Below the pieces are notes generated by a model. That model searched no databases and was not told the DNA's origin. It worked only from the letters and a program-made list of their open reading frames with translations. Shown piece by piece: positions 28,927 to 39,060 of a stretch of 64,000 nt of DNA. Position 1 is the stretch's first letter; each line of letters begins with the position of its first letter. Source of the stretch: Lysobacter alkalisoli. Lineage in GTDB: Bacteria > Pseudomonadota > Gammaproteobacteria > Xanthomonadales > Xanthomonadaceae. The position numbers and the translations under genes are program-made. The stretch is from positions 2,676,001 to 2,740,000 of the forward strand of contig NZ_CP041242.1 of NCBI RefSeq assembly GCF_006547045.1, read 5' to 3'.

Positions 28927-28994
28927 TGTGTTTACCTCTGTTAAATAGTTTGGAAACGACTTGGGTTTCGGATTTCGAAACCGAACTGTTGGGC

Positions 28995-29519
28995 TTAGGC
29001 CGCCTTCGCCTGGCCGGCCGCGTTGATGACGCGGGTGACCTGCGAGGCCGGTTCGCTGAGCAAGCGGACCAGCTGGGTGGCGGGCTGGACCATGACGCTG
29101 AGCAGCATCGACAACGCTTCCTCACGGGTCGGCAGCGAAGCCAGGACATCCACATGGGTGCCCGGGTACTTCTGTCCGCCGATCGCGACGATGCGCGGCT
29201 TCAGCTTGTCGTTCGCCTTGGCGAACTCCTTGATCAGACGTCCGGCCGCACCGGGGTCTTCCTGCGAGAAGGCATACATCAGCGGACCGACCAGGTCGTC
29301 CTGGACGACCGCATAGTCGGTGTTCTCCACCGCGCGGGAAACCAGCGTGTTCTTCGCAACCTTCAGGAACACGCCCGATTCACGAGCCTTCTTGCGCAGG
29401 TCGGTCAACTGACCTGCCGTGAGACCCAGGTACTCCGAAGCGACCAGCGAATGCGCCTTGGTGGCGACTTCGGCCAGTTCGGCAACGACTTCCTGCTTCT
29501 GTGTCAGATTGAGAGCCAT
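28995..29519 (-). CDS. rplJ: 50S ribosomal protein L10
   Basis: L10 anchors the L7/L12 dimers to the ribosome and in E. coli represses its own operon as the L10-L12 complex. The 174-residue product begins [19 protein letters not shown] and contains [20 protein letters not shown]. The upstream in-frame extension to 29657 has no family character. It is preceded by a 385-base leader interval. Confidence 0.97.
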   Translation of the reverse strand: MALNLTQKQEVVAELAEVATKAHSLVASEYLGLTAGQLTDLRKKARESGVFLKVAKNTLVSRAVENTDYAVVQDDLVGPLMYAFSQEDPGAAGRLIKEFAKANDKLKPRIVAIGGQKYPGTHVDVLASLPTREEALSMLLSVMVQPATQLVRLLSEPASQVTRVINAAGQAKAA

Positions 29520-29904
29520 TGCACTCCTCCGTACTTCGATTCCGCCGCGCGCAACATCGCGCGTGGCGGTCCTGTCGGCATCGTTTGGCCCGATGCCGGG
29601 AACGCCGGGTTGGCGTTCCTGTTGGCAGCCGTTTCCAGAATCTCTGAAGGGCGGCAACCATCTACGCAGGCCCTGCCCCTTACGGGACTGGATTAAGCGA
29701 CCCCGCTTCCATCGTTGGCGACTCCTTGCCGGTACGACTCCATGCCCGCCTTCGATGTGCGCTGACCGCGCCTGCGGTCTTTGACGGCCATCGCGCCGGC
29801 CAAAGCCTTTGCGACGCCCTCAAAATCGTGTGAAGAGTGTCGAGGAGCGAGTGGTGAGCAGAAACAGCCTTTGCTCTTTACTCACTTCTCTCCACTCATT
29901 CCTG
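29520..29904 (-). promoter_or_regulatory. rplJ leader interval with a degenerate GA-rich repeat
   Basis: These 385 gene-free bases occupy the place of the L10-L12-responsive leader of other bacteria. Near 29848-29896 there is a GA-rich left part and a right part (CTCACTTCTCTCCACTC). These resemble, with several mismatches, the stem-loop repeats at 38055-38121 and 42946-43022. I see no other gene or clear promoter. Confidence 0.45.
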
Positions 29905-30603
29905 TTATTTCAGTGACAGCGACGACTGGTCGACGGTGACGCCCGGACCCATCGTCGAGCTGATCGACACCTTCTGCAGGTACTGGCCCTTGGCGGTCGC
30001 CGGCTTGGCCTTGATCAGGTCGGCCAGCAGCGCCTCCAGGTTGCCCTTCAGCGAGCCGTCGTCGAAGTCGGCCTTGCCGATCGTGCAGTGGATGATGCCG
30101 GCCTTGTCGGTGCGGTAGCGGACCTGTCCACCCTTGGCGTTCTTCACCGCCTCGCCCGGGTTCGGGGACACGGTGCCGACCTTCGGGTTCGGCATCAGGC
30201 CGCGCGGACCGAGCAGCTGGCCCAGCTTGCCGACGACACGCATGGCATCCGGGGTCGCGATCACGACGTCATAGTTCAGGTCGCCGGCCTGCATCTTCTC
30301 GGCCAGATCGTCCATGCCGACGATGTCGGCACCGGCGGCCAGGGCTTCTTCGGTCTTGGCACCCGCCGGGGCGAACACGGCCACACGGACCGACTTGCCG
30401 GTACCGGCAGGCAGTACGGTCGAGCCGCGGACCTGCTGGTCGGACTTCTTCGCATCCACGCCGAGACGCACGGCCACGTCGACAGACTCGACGAACTTGG
30501 CCTTGGTGGCGGTCTTGATGATCTTGATCGCGTCGTCGAAGGCGTATGCCTTGCCCGGGACGACGGCAGCCTTGATGGCCTTTTCGCGCTTGGTCATTGT
30601 CAT
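29905..30603 (-). CDS. rplA: 50S ribosomal protein L1
   Basis: L1 forms the mobile stalk near the E site and can repress rplK-rplA translation. The 232-residue product begins [20 protein letters not shown]. It contains the conserved [22 protein letters not shown] segment (around residues 140-162) and ends in [22 protein letters not shown] precedes the ATG at 30603 by about 10 bases. Confidence 0.98.
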   Translation of the reverse strand: MTMTKREKAIKAAVVPGKAYAFDDAIKIIKTATKAKFVESVDVAVRLGVDAKKSDQQVRGSTVLPAGTGKSVRVAVFAPAGAKTEEALAAGADIVGMDDLAEKMQAGDLNYDVVIATPDAMRVVGKLGQLLGPRGLMPNPKVGTVSPNPGEAVKNAKGGQVRYRTDKAGIIHCTIGKADFDDGSLKGNLEALLADLIKAKPATAKGQYLQKVSISSTMGPGVTVDQSSLSLK

Positions 30604-30607
30604 TGTC

Positions 30608-31036
30608 TTAACCCTCCACCACCAGGCCCATGGAACGGGCCGAGCCCGCGATCGTACGGACGGCGGCGTCCAGGTCGGCCGCAGTCAGGTCAGGCTCCTT
30701 GGCCTTGGCGATCTCTTCCAGCTGGGCACGGGTGACCTTGCCCACCTTCTCGGTGTTCGGGCGCTTGGAGCCGGACTGGATGCCGACGGCCTTCTTCAGC
30801 AGGATCGACGCCGGCGGCGTCTTGGTGATGAAGGTGAAGGTGCGGTCTGAATAGGCGGTGATCACGGTCGGAATCGGGAGGCCCGGCTCCAGCTTCTGCG
30901 TGGCGGCATTGAAGGCCTTGCAGAACTCCATGATGTTGAGGCCGCGCTGGCCGAGGGCCGGGCCCACCGGTGGCGACGGATTGGCCTGGCCGGCCTTGAC
31001 CTGCAGCTTGATGTAGCCGATTACTTTCTTTGCCAT
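30608..31036 (-). CDS. rplK: 50S ribosomal protein L11
   Basis: L11 binds the GTPase-associated 23S rRNA and is needed for RelA activation. The 142-residue product begins [20 protein letters not shown] and contains [20 protein letters not shown]. The C-terminal RNA-binding domain ends [10 protein letters not shown]. The true start is the ATG at 31036 although the frame stays open upstream. It is 4 bases before rplA. Confidence 0.98.
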   Translation of the reverse strand: MAKKVIGYIKLQVKAGQANPSPPVGPALGQRGLNIMEFCKAFNAATQKLEPGLPIPTVITAYSDRTFTFITKTPPASILLKKAVGIQSGSKRPNTEKVGKVTRAQLEEIAKAKEPDLTAADLDAAVRTIAGSARSMGLVVEG

Positions 31037-31188
31037 TGCTTTGCTCTCCGGGTACCAGCGCCTGGGTCTCAGGCTCCCCATCGGGCCGGGAGGGTCGCGT
31101 GTCCCGGCTTCACGTAAAATCCAAGGCCCTGGCAGGCCTTCACACCCCGGCCACGAAGGCGGGCAACGAAGCTCCGCCGACACGCCGA

Positions 31189-31246
31189 CGGCCGCCATGG
31201 GGCGGCCGGACTTTCAATTTGGCTCGCGCCTGAGGGGCAGCGAGCC
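31189..31246 (-). other. stem-loops between nusG and rplK
   Basis: The 255-base nusG-rplK gap contains CGGCCGCC/GGCGGCCG (31189-31196 and 31201-31208) and GGCTCGC/GCGAGCC (31221-31227 and 31240-31246). These may end the secE-nusG transcript or structure the L11 leader. I could not identify a convincing promoter. Confidence 0.4.
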
Positions 31247-31291
31247 GGCTATGGTAACAGATTCCCGCCCTGCTGGGGGAGTTCGCTGGAA

Positions 31292-31861
31292 TCAGGCCTT
31301 CTCGACCTGTCCGAATTCCAGTTCGACCGGGGTCGAGCGGCCGAAGATCAGAACCGAGACGCGCAGGCGGCTCTTCTCGTAGTTGATCTCCTCGACCACA
31401 CCGTTGAAGTCGTTGAACGGCCCATCGATGACGCGGACCATCTCGCCAGCTTCGAACAACACCTTCGGCTTCGGTTTCGCCACGCCTTCCTGAACGCGAT
31501 TCAGGATCGCGTCGGCTTCGTGATCGGCGATCGGCAAAGGACGATCGGCGGTACCACCAATGAAGCCCATGACCTTTGGGGTTTCCTTGATCAGATGCCA
31601 GCATTCGCTGTCGATCCGCGGAATCCCGCTCTCGTCGTGGGTGGCGATCTGCACCAGCACGTAACCCGGGAAGAACTTGCGCTCGGAACGGCGTTTCTGG
31701 CCGGAGCGCATCTCGATCACTTCCTCGGTAGGCACCAGCACGTCGCCGAAGCGGTCGCCCATCTCGGCGCGCGCGATACGGTCACGCAGCGCCTGGGCCA
31801 CCGACTTCTCGAATCCCGAGTAGGCGTGGACCACATACCAGCGCTTGTTGTTCTCCGTCAT
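31292..31861 (-). CDS. nusG: transcription termination/antitermination protein NusG
   Basis: NusG binds RNA polymerase and couples it to Rho or to ribosomal S10. The 189-residue product begins [20 protein letters not shown], the NGN domain. The C-terminal KOW domain contains [20 protein letters not shown]. Normal length. It follows secE by 4 bases. Confidence 0.98.
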   Translation of the reverse strand: MTENNKRWYVVHAYSGFEKSVAQALRDRIARAEMGDRFGDVLVPTEEVIEMRSGQKRRSERKFFPGYVLVQIATHDESGIPRIDSECWHLIKETPKVMGFIGGTADRPLPIADHEADAILNRVQEGVAKPKPKVLFEAGEMVRVIDGPFNDFNGVVEEINYEKSRLRVSVLIFGRSTPVELEFGQVEKA

Positions 31862-31865
31862 CTGC

Positions 31866-32243
31866 TCAGCGTCCCAAAATTGACTTGACCACAAACTGGA
31901 TCACGACGTCGAAGCCGGCCAGGATCAGGCTCAGCACGATCACCGCAATGATCACGATCCAGGTCGTGCGCAATGCCTCCTGACGGGTCGGCCAGACGAC
32001 CTTGCGCAACTCGAAGCGCGACTCCGCCAGGAACTCACGGGTCTGGTGACCCTTGCCGCTGGTGAAGAATACGCCTACCGCGGCCACCAGGCCCGCCACC
32101 ACCAGCAAAGCGCGCAGGGCGCCAGCCCAGTGCTCGAACCAGATGTAACCGAACACACCTGCCGCCACCAGCGCCACGGCCAGCACGTACTTCATGATGT
32201 CACCGGCACTGGCGGTGTTGTGTTGTTCGAGCTTGCTGTTCAT
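31866..32243 (-). CDS. secE: protein translocase subunit SecE
   Basis: Essential small subunit of the SecYEG channel. The 125-residue product has two N-terminal hydrophobic helices (about 20-38 and 45-63). These precede the conserved amphipathic segment [17 protein letters not shown] and a final transmembrane helix. This is the three-helix gammaproteobacterial form. It lies between tRNA-Trp and nusG. Confidence 0.97.
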   Translation of the reverse strand: MNSKLEQHNTASAGDIMKYVLAVALVAAGVFGYIWFEHWAGALRALLVVAGLVAAVGVFFTSGKGHQTREFLAESRFELRKVVWPTRQEALRTTWIVIIAVIVLSLILAGFDVVIQFVVKSILGR

Positions 32244-32282
32244 CCGGCTCTTCGCAGGTCCGTACACGGACCCATCATTGTG

Positions 32283-32358
<76 letters not shown>

Positions 32359-32401
32359 AGATTTTCGACCTTGCGGCCATCGAACTTTCTTAGACGGCGA
32401 A

Positions 32402-32425
32402 GGCGGACCGAAGTTTCGGCCCGCC
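32402..32425 (-). terminator. probable terminator between the second tuf gene and tRNA-Trp
   Basis: GGCGG and CCGCC, then CCGAA and TTCGG, pair around a 2-base loop with one mismatch. It lies 116 bases after the tuf stop. On the minus strand it is followed by TTCGCCGTCT, not a strong T-tract. Transcription may partly continue into tRNA-Trp. Confidence 0.45.
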
Positions 32426-32540
32426 TCGCTGCGGTGAAATCGCCGCTGTGCGGCTGCGAATTGGCAGGCATGCCGCCTGCAAGGAGTCTACCCCTTTCCT
32501 TCGCAGCGCCCACCAGGCGCGACCTCACCCTTCTTGCCGA

Positions 32541-33731
32541 TTACTTCAGGATCTTGGCAACGACGCCGGCGCCGACGGTACGGCCGCCTTCGCGGATCGC
32601 GAAGCGCAGGCCCTCGTCCATCGCCACCGGGTTGATCAGCTGCACCGCCATCTTCACGTTGTCGCCCGGCATCACCATCTCCACACCCTCCGGCAGCGTC
32701 ACCGCGCCGGTGATGTCCGTGGTGCGGAAGTAGAACTGCGGACGGTAACCCTTGAAGAACGGCGTGTGACGGCCACCCTCGTCCTTCGACAGCACGTACA
32801 CCTCGGCCTCGAAGTCGGTGTGCGGCGCGATCGAACCGGGCTTGCACAGCACCTGGCCACGCTCGACCTCGTCACGCTTGGTGCCGCGCAGCAGCAGGCC
32901 CGCGTTGTCGCCCGCCTGGCCCTGGTCCAGCAGCTTGCGGAACATCTCAACGCCGGTCACCGTGGTCTTGGTGGTCGGACGGATGCCGACGATCTCGATC
33001 TCGTCGCCCACCTTGATGATGCCGCGCTCGATACGACCGGTCACCACCGTGCCGCGACCCGAAATCGAGAACACGTCCTCGACCGGCATCAGGAACGCCT
33101 TGTCGATGTCGCGCTCCGGCTCCGGAATGTAGCTGTCGAGCGCCTCCACCAGCTTCAGGATCGCCGGCACGCCAATCTCCGACTGATCGCCTTCAAGCGC
33201 CTTGAGCGCCGAACCGTGGATGATCGGGGTGTCGTCGCCCGGGAAGTCGTACTTGCTCAGCAGCTCGCGGACTTCCATCTCCACCAGCTCCAGCAGCTCG
33301 GCGTCGTCCACCATGTCGGCCTTGTTCAGGAACACCACGATGTACGGCACACCGACCTGACGCGCCAGAAGGATGTGCTCGCGGGTCTGCGGCATCGGGC
33401 CGTCCGCGGCCGAGCACACCAGGATCGCGCCGTCCATCTGCGCCGCACCCGTGATCATGTTCTTCACGTAGTCGGCGTGGCCCGGGCAGTCCACGTGCGC
33501 GTAGTGGCGCGTCGGGGACTCGTACTCCACGTGCGCGGTCGAGATCGTGATCCCGCGCGCCTTCTCTTCCGGCGCCGCGTCGATCGCGTCGTATGCCTTG
33601 AACTCACCGCCGAAACGCTCCGCGCCCACCTTCGTCAGGGCCGCCGTCAGCGTGGTCTTGCCGTGGTCCACGTGGCCGATCGTGCCGACGTTCACGTGCG
33701 GCTTGGTGCGCTCGAACTTTTCTTTAGCCAT
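32541..33731 (-). CDS. tuf: translation elongation factor Tu, tRNA-linked copy
   Basis: The second EF-Tu gene encodes 396 residues with the same P-loop and NKAD motifs as the str copy. From direct comparison the two genes differ at only a few bases, near the ends and at one silent site. The last codons are ATC-CTG-AAG-TAA here and ATC-ATC-AAG-TGA there. It sits between tRNA-Thr and tRNA-Trp, matching the tufB arrangement of enterobacteria. Confidence 0.98.
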   Translation of the reverse strand: MAKEKFERTKPHVNVGTIGHVDHGKTTLTAALTKVGAERFGGEFKAYDAIDAAPEEKARGITISTAHVEYESPTRHYAHVDCPGHADYVKNMITGAAQMDGAILVCSAADGPMPQTREHILLARQVGVPYIVVFLNKADMVDDAELLELVEMEVRELLSKYDFPGDDTPIIHGSALKALEGDQSEIGVPAILKLVEALDSYIPEPERDIDKAFLMPVEDVFSISGRGTVVTGRIERGIIKVGDEIEIVGIRPTTKTTVTGVEMFRKLLDQGQAGDNAGLLLRGTKRDEVERGQVLCKPGSIAPHTDFEAEVYVLSKDEGGRHTPFFKGYRPQFYFRTTDITGAVTLPEGVEMVMPGDNVKMAVQLINPVAMDEGLRFAIREGGRTVGAGVVAKILK

Positions 33732-33768
33732 GACTGTGTATCTCGCTGACGTTGTGCAGTGGATTACC

Positions 33769-33825
33769 GCTTTTCGTGGAAAGTCCGGCCACGGAGGGCC
33801 GGGTTCTTCGCGAATGGACCCGCGA
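33769..33825 (-). repeat. intergenic repeat with GTCCGG hairpin, copy 2
   Basis: This sequence between tRNA-Thr and tuf resembles 6955-7011 over about 57 bases at roughly 80% identity, including the AAGTCCGGCCACGGA block and GGACCCGCGA. The orientation relative to the flanking genes is the same. Confidence 0.6.
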
Positions 33826-33832
33826 CGAATGA

Positions 33833-33908
33833 TGGTGCTCACGACTGGAATCGAACCAGCGACCTCCTCCTTACCAAGGAGGTGCTCTACCGACTGAGCT
33901 ACGTGAGC
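33833..33908 (-). tRNA. tRNA-Thr (anticodon GGT)
   Basis: 76 bases on the minus strand with acceptor GCTCACG/CGTGAGC, anticodon loop TTGGTAA and T-loop GGTTCGATTCC. CCA is encoded. It is part of the tRNA-Tyr-Gly-Thr-tuf transcription unit. Confidence 0.96.
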
Positions 33909-33940
33909 AGGTTGTTCCAGCAGGTGGCGCGTTGCAGCAA

Positions 33941-34014
<74 letters not shown>

Positions 34015-34105
34015 GCCGGACGACCCTGCTTGGGTACCGCACCCGGGGCTGGTAAGGCCACGGGGTCTTGCTTTCTCCTTCCATCGCCTGGACGGGGATG
34101 GAATC

Positions 34106-34191
34106 TGGTGGAGGGAGGTGGATTCGAACCACCGAAGGCGTAAGCCAGCAGATTTACAGTCTGCCCCCGTTGGCCGCTTGGGTATCCCTCC
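34106..34191 (-). tRNA. tRNA-Tyr (anticodon GTA)
   Basis: 86 bases on the minus strand with acceptor GGAGGGA/TCCCTCC, anticodon loop CTGTAAA, a long variable arm typical of type II tRNA-Tyr, and encoded CCA. It is the first gene after the promoter at 34205-34233. Confidence 0.96.
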
Positions 34192-34204
34192 AAAAGAGCC
34201 CGCA

Positions 34205-34233
34205 ATTCTGGCGCTGGCAGCTGCGGTTGTCAA
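34205..34233 (-). promoter_or_regulatory. promoter of the tRNA-Tyr-Gly-Thr-tuf unit
   Basis: A perfect -35 TTGACA and a -10 CAGAAT are separated by 17 bases. They are followed by a GC-rich discriminator (TGCGGGCTC) typical of stringently controlled stable-RNA promoters. The tRNA begins about 14 bases after the -10 element. Confidence 0.75.
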
Positions 34234-34308
34234 TGCACAATTGCAGACCGGACGAGATTTTTTTGATCGCCGCCGCCACGCGACCCGCACCAGGGCGAAA
34301 GACGGCGC

Positions 34309-35399
34309 TCAGACGTTGAAACGGAAGTGCAGGACATCGCCTTCCTGGACCCTGTACTCCTTGCCTTCCAGCCGCATCCGGCCGGCCTCGCGTGCACCGG
34401 CCTCGCCCTGCAGCGGATGAAGTCGTCATAGGCGATGGTCTCGGCACGGATGAAGCCCTTCTCGAAATCGGTATGGATCACTGCAGCGGCCTGCGGTGCG
34501 GTAGCGCCCTTCTTCACGGTCCATGCACGCACTTCCTTGACGCCGGCGGTGAAATAGGTCTGCAGGCCCAGCAGGGTATAGGCAGCACGGATCACCCGGT
34601 TCAGGCCGGGCTCGTCGAGGCCCAGATCGGTCAGAAACGCATCGCGATCTTCGTCGTCGAGCTGGCTCAGCTCCTCCTCGATCGCCGCGGAAACCGGCAC
34701 CACCTCGGCACCCTCACCGGTCGCGCGCGCGCGCACGGCATCCAGATACGGGTTGTTCTCGAAACCGTCCTCGAGCACGTTGGCCACGTACATGACCGGC
34801 TTGAGGGTGAGCAGGAACAGATCGCGCACTGCGACCAGATCGTCCTCGGACAGGTCCAGCGCGCGGGCCGGTCGGCCGGCGTCCAGACCTTCACGGATCC
34901 GCCCCAGCACCTCGACGCGAGCCTTGGCATCCTTGTCGCCGGACTTGGCATTGCGCTCGGCGCGCTGCAAGGCCTTTTCGACCGACTCCAGGTCGGCCAG
35001 GGCCAGCTCGGTATCGATGGTGTCGATGTCCGAGATCGGGTCGACCTTGCCGGCGACGTGGACGACGTCGCCATGCTCGAAGCAGCGAACCACATGCGCG
35101 ATCGCATCGACCTCGCGGATGTGGGCGAGGAACTTGTTGCCCAACCCCTCACCCTTGGCCGCACCGGCCACCAGGCCGGCGATGTCGACGAACTCCATCG
35201 CGGTCGGGATGCACTTCTGTGGCTTGACGATCTCCGACAGCGCGTTCAGGCGCGAATCGGGCACGGGCACCACGCCGACGTTCGGCTCGATGGTGCAGAA
35301 CGGGAAGTTGGCCGCCGCGATACCGGCCTTGGTCAAGGCATTGAAAAGGGTCGACTTGCCGACGTTCGGCAGCCCGACGATGCCGCATTTGATGCCCAT
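34309..35399 (-). CDS. ychF: redox-regulated ATPase/GTPase YchF, with a one-base frameshift near the 3' end
   Basis: YchF is an Obg-family P-loop NTPase that binds ribosomes. The first about 328 residues are normal: P-loop GLPNVGKST (8-16), [30 protein letters not shown] and the TGS-like domain to IAYDDFIRC. As sequenced, the frame then shifts into unrelated residues and runs on to a stop at 34230. Restoring one base near 34405-34416 yields [20 protein letters not shown] and DVLHFRFNV with a stop at 34309-34311. That gives exactly 363 residues, the usual family length. The lesion is a sequencing error or a recent mutation. Confidence 0.9.
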
Positions 35400-35414
35400 G
35401 GAGAAACCTCGGGT

Positions 35415-36050
35415 CTAGGATCTGGGGACTGGGGGCTGACACGTCGCCAGCCCCCAGTCCCTAGCCCCAGCCCCCTTCGGAGTGTGCAGACGCGTCATCG
35501 CATCCATGAAGTTGCCCTGCACGGCCAGCGGCATCACGTCGATGGCATCGTCGATCGCACGCAGGATCAGGGTTTCGTCATCGCCACTCGCGCGGCCGAG
35601 CACCCACGGGGTCACCCGGTCCCTGTGCCCGGGATGGCCGATGCCGACGCGAAGCCGGTGAAAACCGCCGTGCCCGATCAGGCGCATGGTGTCGCGCAGG
35701 CCGTTCTGCCCACCATGCCCACCATCGAACTTGAGCCGCACGGTACCCGGCGGCAGGTCGAGCTCGTCGTGCGCGAGCAGGGCCTGCTCCGGCTCCAGCT
35801 TCCAGAACCTCAGCGCCGCAACCACCGACTTGCCGGACAGGTTCATGAACGTGGCCGGCTTGAGCAGCCAGACCGGCTGCCCGGCGATCTCGACCCTGCA
35901 GGTCGAGCCGAACAGCTTGGAATCGACATTGAAACGCCCGCCAAACCTCTCTGCCAAGGCGTCAACAAACCAGAACCCGGCGTTGTGCCGGGTCCGGATG
36001 TGTTCGGGACCGGGGTTGCCCAGCCCGACGATGAGGCGTACGCCGGCCAT
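35415..36050 (-). CDS. pth: peptidyl-tRNA hydrolase, with repeat-encoded C-terminus
   Basis: Pth releases tRNA from prematurely dropped peptidyl-tRNA. The 211-residue product begins MAGVRLIVGLGNPGPEHIRT and has the catalytic His in RHNAGFW (about residue 23), the motif KPATFMNLSG and the Asp in LLAHDELDL. GGHGGQNGLRD is also conserved. The last about 18 residues (ARDWGLATCQPPVPRS) lie in a G-rich inverted repeat rather than family sequence. It lies between rplY and ychF. Confidence 0.95.
   Translation of the reverse strand: MAGVRLIVGLGNPGPEHIRTRHNAGFWFVDALAERFGGRFNVDSKLFGSTCRVEIAGQPVWLLKPATFMNLSGKSVVAALRFWKLEPEQALLAHDELDLPPGTVRLKFDGGHGGQNGLRDTMRLIGHGGFHRLRVGIGHPGHRDRVTPWVLGRASGDDETLILRAIDDAIDVMPLAVQGNFMDAMTRLHTPKGAGARDWGLATCQPPVPRS
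35425..35461. repeat. G-rich stem-loop repeat at the 3' end of pth
   Basis: GGGACTGGGGGCTG (35425-35438) and CAGCCCCCAGTCCC (35448-35461) are perfect 14-base arms with a 9-base loop. Weaker pairing extends on both sides. The element encodes the end of pth and its stop. I recall similar long GGGATTGGGG-type palindromes between genes of Xanthomonas relatives; that link is from memory, not computed. Confidence 0.65.
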
Positions 36051-36117
36051 CGGTTCGGATCGAAGCAGTCCGCGCCAGCCGCGGGCCCGCATGCACGGGC
36101 TCGCGGACGGAACGCGA

Positions 36118-36771
36118 TTACTCCTGGTCCTTCTCGACCTTGGCTGCCGGCACCTCGGCCGAAGCCTCCTCGTCCGAAGCTTCCTCGACCTCGACACGAC
36201 CGGCGCGGGCCACGACCACGGCGACGTCGTGCTCCTTGCCGAGCTTCAGCTCGGGGATCTCGACGCCCTTGGGCAGCTTGATCTCGGACAGGTGGATGGT
36301 CTGGCCCAGGGCCAGCTCGGACAGGTCGACCTCGATGAACTCCGGCAGGTTCTTCGGCAGGCAGCTGATCTCGACCTCGTTCATCTCGTGGGTGACGACC
36401 ACGTCGGCTGCCTTGCCGGCCGGCGACTTGTCCTCGTGGATGAAGTGCAGCGGCACGCGGGTGCGCAGCGCCTGACCAGCGGTCACGCGCTGGAAGTCCA
36501 GGTGCATGATCAACTGCTTGTACGGGTGGCGCTGCATGTCACGCAGCAGGACCTGCTCGGACTTGCCGTCGATCTCGAGGTCGATGATCGAGGAGTAGAA
36601 CCACTCGTGCTGGCTGGCGAGCCAGATCTTCTCGTGGTCGAGCTGGATGGACTTCGGCGCGGACTTGCCGCCGTAGACGATGGCAGGGATCACGGACGCA
36701 TGACGAAGGCGGCGGCTCGCACCCTTCCCTTCATCGTTGCGGCTGCTGGCCTGGAGGCTGTGTTCGGACAT
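36118..36771 (-). CDS. rplY: 50S ribosomal protein L25/general stress protein Ctc
   Basis: 5S rRNA-binding protein of the long L25-Ctc type. The 217-residue product has the L25 domain (about 1-95, SRNDEGKGASRRLRHASVIP, VIPAIVYGG) and the C-terminal Ctc domain (to about 190). It ends in an acidic tail. I prefer the ATG at 36771 over a GTG three codons upstream. It lies between prs and pth. Confidence 0.95.
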   Translation of the reverse strand: MSEHSLQASSRNDEGKGASRRLRHASVIPAIVYGGKSAPKSIQLDHEKIWLASQHEWFYSSIIDLEIDGKSEQVLLRDMQRHPYKQLIMHLDFQRVTAGQALRTRVPLHFIHEDKSPAGKAADVVVTHEMNEVEISCLPKNLPEFIEVDLSELALGQTIHLSEIKLPKGVEIPELKLGKEHDVAVVVARAGRVEVEEASDEEASAEVPAAKVEKDQE

Positions 36772-36896
36772 TTTCTTCACTCACATTTACAACGTTGATA
36801 CCGCCTCGCGGCGGTTTGGCAACTCCCCCGCGACCAGGAGAGTCGTTGTGGCGAAGGGTGAAGTCGCTGACTCCACCCTTCGCCGCTTGCTGTTCG

Positions 36897-37856
36897 TCAA
36901 TCCACGTAAAGCGAACTGACCGATTCGCCGAACGCGATGCGACGGATCGTCTCGGCCAACAGCTCGGCGACGCTGAGCTGGCGGATCCGGCCGGTAGCAC
37001 GCGCCGCCTCGGTGAGCGGAATGGTGTCGGTCACCACCAGTTCGTCGAGCTGCGACCGGGTCACGTTGTCGATCGCCGCACCCGACAGTACCGGGTGGGT
37101 GCAATAGGCGACCACCTTGGTCGCACCCTGCGCCTTCAGCGCATTGGCCGCGGCGCACAGGGTGCCGGCGGTGTCGACGATGTCATCGACCAGCACGCAG
37201 GTCTTGCCCTCGACGTCGCCGATGATGTTCATCACCGTGGCGACGTTGGCGCGCGGACGGCGCTTGTCGATGATCGCCAGGTCGGCGTCGTCGAGGCGCT
37301 TGGCGATCGCACGGGCGCGGACCACACCGCCGACGTCCGGACTGACCACGATCAGGTTGTCGGTACCATGCGCGCGCCAGATGTCGGCCAGCAGCAGCGG
37401 CGAGGCATATACGTTGTCGACCGGCAGGTCGAAGAAGCCCTGGATCTGGTCGGCGTGCAGGTCCACGGTCAGCACCCGGTCCGTGCCTACCGCGCTGAAC
37501 ATGCTGGCCGCGACCTTGGCCGTGATCGGCACGCGCGAGGAGCGCGGGCGGCGGTCCTGGCGGGCATAGCCGAAGTACGGCACCACCGCGGTGACAGTGG
37601 ACGCCGACGCGCGCTTGAGCGCGTCGATCAGCACCAGCAACTCGACCAGATTCTCCGCGCTCGGCGCGCAGGTCGGTTGGATCACGAACACTTCCTGGCG
37701 GCGAACGTTCTCCTCGATCTCGACCTGCACCTCGCCATCGGAGAAGCGACCCACCAGGGCCTTGCCGAGGCGAATGCCAAGCTCCTTGCACACGGTCTCG
37801 GCAAGCGGGCGGTTGGCGTTGCCGCTGAACACCAGCAAGTTGCGGTCGGGTTGCAC
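36897..37856 (-). CDS. prs: ribose-phosphate pyrophosphokinase (PRPP synthetase)
   Basis: Prs makes PRPP from ribose 5-phosphate and ATP for nucleotide, His and Trp synthesis. The 319-residue product contains [20 protein letters not shown], the [13 protein letters not shown] metal/ATP motif and the PRPP loop [15 protein letters not shown] set the start at a GTG (37856): CGGAG lies 7 bases upstream and [15 protein letters not shown] matches the family. The open frame upstream runs through tRNA-Gln and is not coding. Confidence 0.96.
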   Translation of the reverse strand: MQPDRNLLVFSGNANRPLAETVCKELGIRLGKALVGRFSDGEVQVEIEENVRRQEVFVIQPTCAPSAENLVELLVLIDALKRASASTVTAVVPYFGYARQDRRPRSSRVPITAKVAASMFSAVGTDRVLTVDLHADQIQGFFDLPVDNVYASPLLLADIWRAHGTDNLIVVSPDVGGVVRARAIAKRLDDADLAIIDKRRPRANVATVMNIIGDVEGKTCVLVDDIVDTAGTLCAAANALKAQGATKVVAYCTHPVLSGAAIDNVTRSQLDELVVTDTIPLTEAARATGRIRQLSVAELLAETIRRIAFGESVSSLYVD

Positions 37857-37965
37857 GATCGGACTCCGGCGATTGGGTGTTCGTTGAACAGTTGGGCGTT
37901 GAACTGCAGGACGCTTGACCACAAGGCCAGGCATGCGGGCAAGACCGGCCCGTAGCGGGTGGAAC

Positions 37966-38042
37966 TGGCAGGGGCGGCAGGATTCGAACCTGCGAATGCC
38001 GGGATCAAAACCCGGTGCCTTAGGCCACTTGGCGACGCCCCT
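37966..38042 (-). tRNA. tRNA-Gln (anticodon TTG)
   Basis: 77 bases on the minus strand with acceptor AGGGGCG/CGCCCCT, anticodon loop TTTTGAT and T-arm GGTTCGAATCC. CCA is encoded. It lies between ispE and prs on the same strand. Confidence 0.95.
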
Positions 38043-38054
38043 GGGGATCAAGTG

Positions 38055-38121
38055 GAGAGTGGAGAGGAGTGAGAAAAGAGAGAAATGCAGGCTTCACTCT
38101 TTCTCACTCCTCTCCACTCTC
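38055..38121. repeat. GA-rich stem-loop repeat at the 3' end of ispE
   Basis: Perfect 22-base inverted arms (38055-38076 and 38100-38121) surround a 23-base centre. The arms are made of GTGGAGAG and GAGTGAGAAA units. The right arm encodes the last residues and stop of ispE (WESGEE). A near-identical element lies at 42946-43022. Confidence 0.8.
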
Positions 38122-39060
38122 CCATCGCTCGAGTGCGCCCAGCAACGGCGAACGTGCCGCGCCAGCAGCGGTCCAGACCTGCATGCCCGCAGGCAGCAGC
38201 GACCTGACCCGCCCGGCTGCCGCCTCGGCCGACCCGAGAGAGTCGAACTCGACGAAGCAGCCGCTGCCCGACCCGGTCAAGTGCGGCGGACCGACCTGCG
38301 ACAGCGCCCCGAACACGGCCTCCACGGCCGCCTCGCGCGCGCGCAGCACCGGCTCGAACACATTACCGAGCGGAGCACCCGAAACGAAGTCCGATATTGT
38401 CGCGGGAGCCGCATCGCGCGTCAATTCCGGGGACCGGTAAAGCTCGGCGGTCGGCGCATGCACACCGGGAGCGACAAGCAGGTAGGCCGCTGCCGGCAGA
38501 TCAAGAGGGGTCAGTTGCTCCCCCACTCCCTCCGCCCAGGCATTGCGGCCACGCACGAAAACCGGCACATCGGCGCCCAGTTGCAGGCCCAGCGGCTCCA
38601 GCATGTCGCCACCCAGGCCCGTCCCCCACAGCGCATCGAGGGCCATCAGCACGGTCGCGGCATCGGTCGAGCCCCCGCCGAACCCGCCGCCTGCAGGAAT
38701 ACGCTTTTCGATGCGGATGTCTGCACCTTGCTTGCATTTAGCAGATTTTTGCAGCAATTTTGCCGCCCGTACCGTCAGGTCATCGGCTTCGGGCACGCCC
38801 GGCACGGAATCGCCATGGCGGACGATGCGGCCGTCGGCGCGTGGACGCAGATAGATGGTGTCGCCCCAGTCGAGCAGACGGAACACGGTTTGCAGCAGGT
38901 GGTATCCATCGGCCCGACGGCCGGTGATGTGCAGGAACAGGTTGAGCTTGGCCGGCGCCGGCCAGGCGCTCCAGCCATCGGCCTCCGGCACGCCCCAGCC
39001 GGAGGCCGGCCAGGACGGTGAAACTGAACCTCCGGTCAAGCAGGATGCGACTGCGGTCAC
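38104..39060 (-). CDS. ispE: 4-diphosphocytidyl-2-C-methyl-D-erythritol kinase
   Basis: IspE is the fourth enzyme of the MEP isoprenoid pathway and a GHMP kinase. The core starts at [20 protein letters not shown] and has the ATP loop [20 protein letters not shown] and the C-terminal [12 protein letters not shown]. The frame opens at a GTG overlapping the lolB stop as GTGA, giving 318 residues; a shorter start about 23 codons later is possible. The last six residues are encoded by the GA-rich repeat. Confidence 0.93.
   Translation of the reverse strand: MTAVASCLTGGSVSPSWPASGWGVPEADGWSAWPAPAKLNLFLHITGRRADGYHLLQTVFRLLDWGDTIYLRPRADGRIVRHGDSVPGVPEADDLTVRAAKLLQKSAKCKQGADIRIEKRIPAGGGFGGGSTDAATVLMALDALWGTGLGGDMLEPLGLQLGADVPVFVRGRNAWAEGVGEQLTPLDLPAAAYLLVAPGVHAPTAELYRSPELTRDAAPATISDFVSGAPLGNVFEPVLRAREAAVEAVFGALSQVGPPHLTGSGSGCFVEFDSLGSAEAAAGRVRSLLPAGMQVWTAAGAARSPLLGALERWESGEE

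Noticed and set aside
37857-38051. Longer N-terminus for prs running back to 38051
   Set aside because: The extension passes through tRNA-Gln; the GTG at 37856 has a good ribosome-binding site and gives the family N-terminus.
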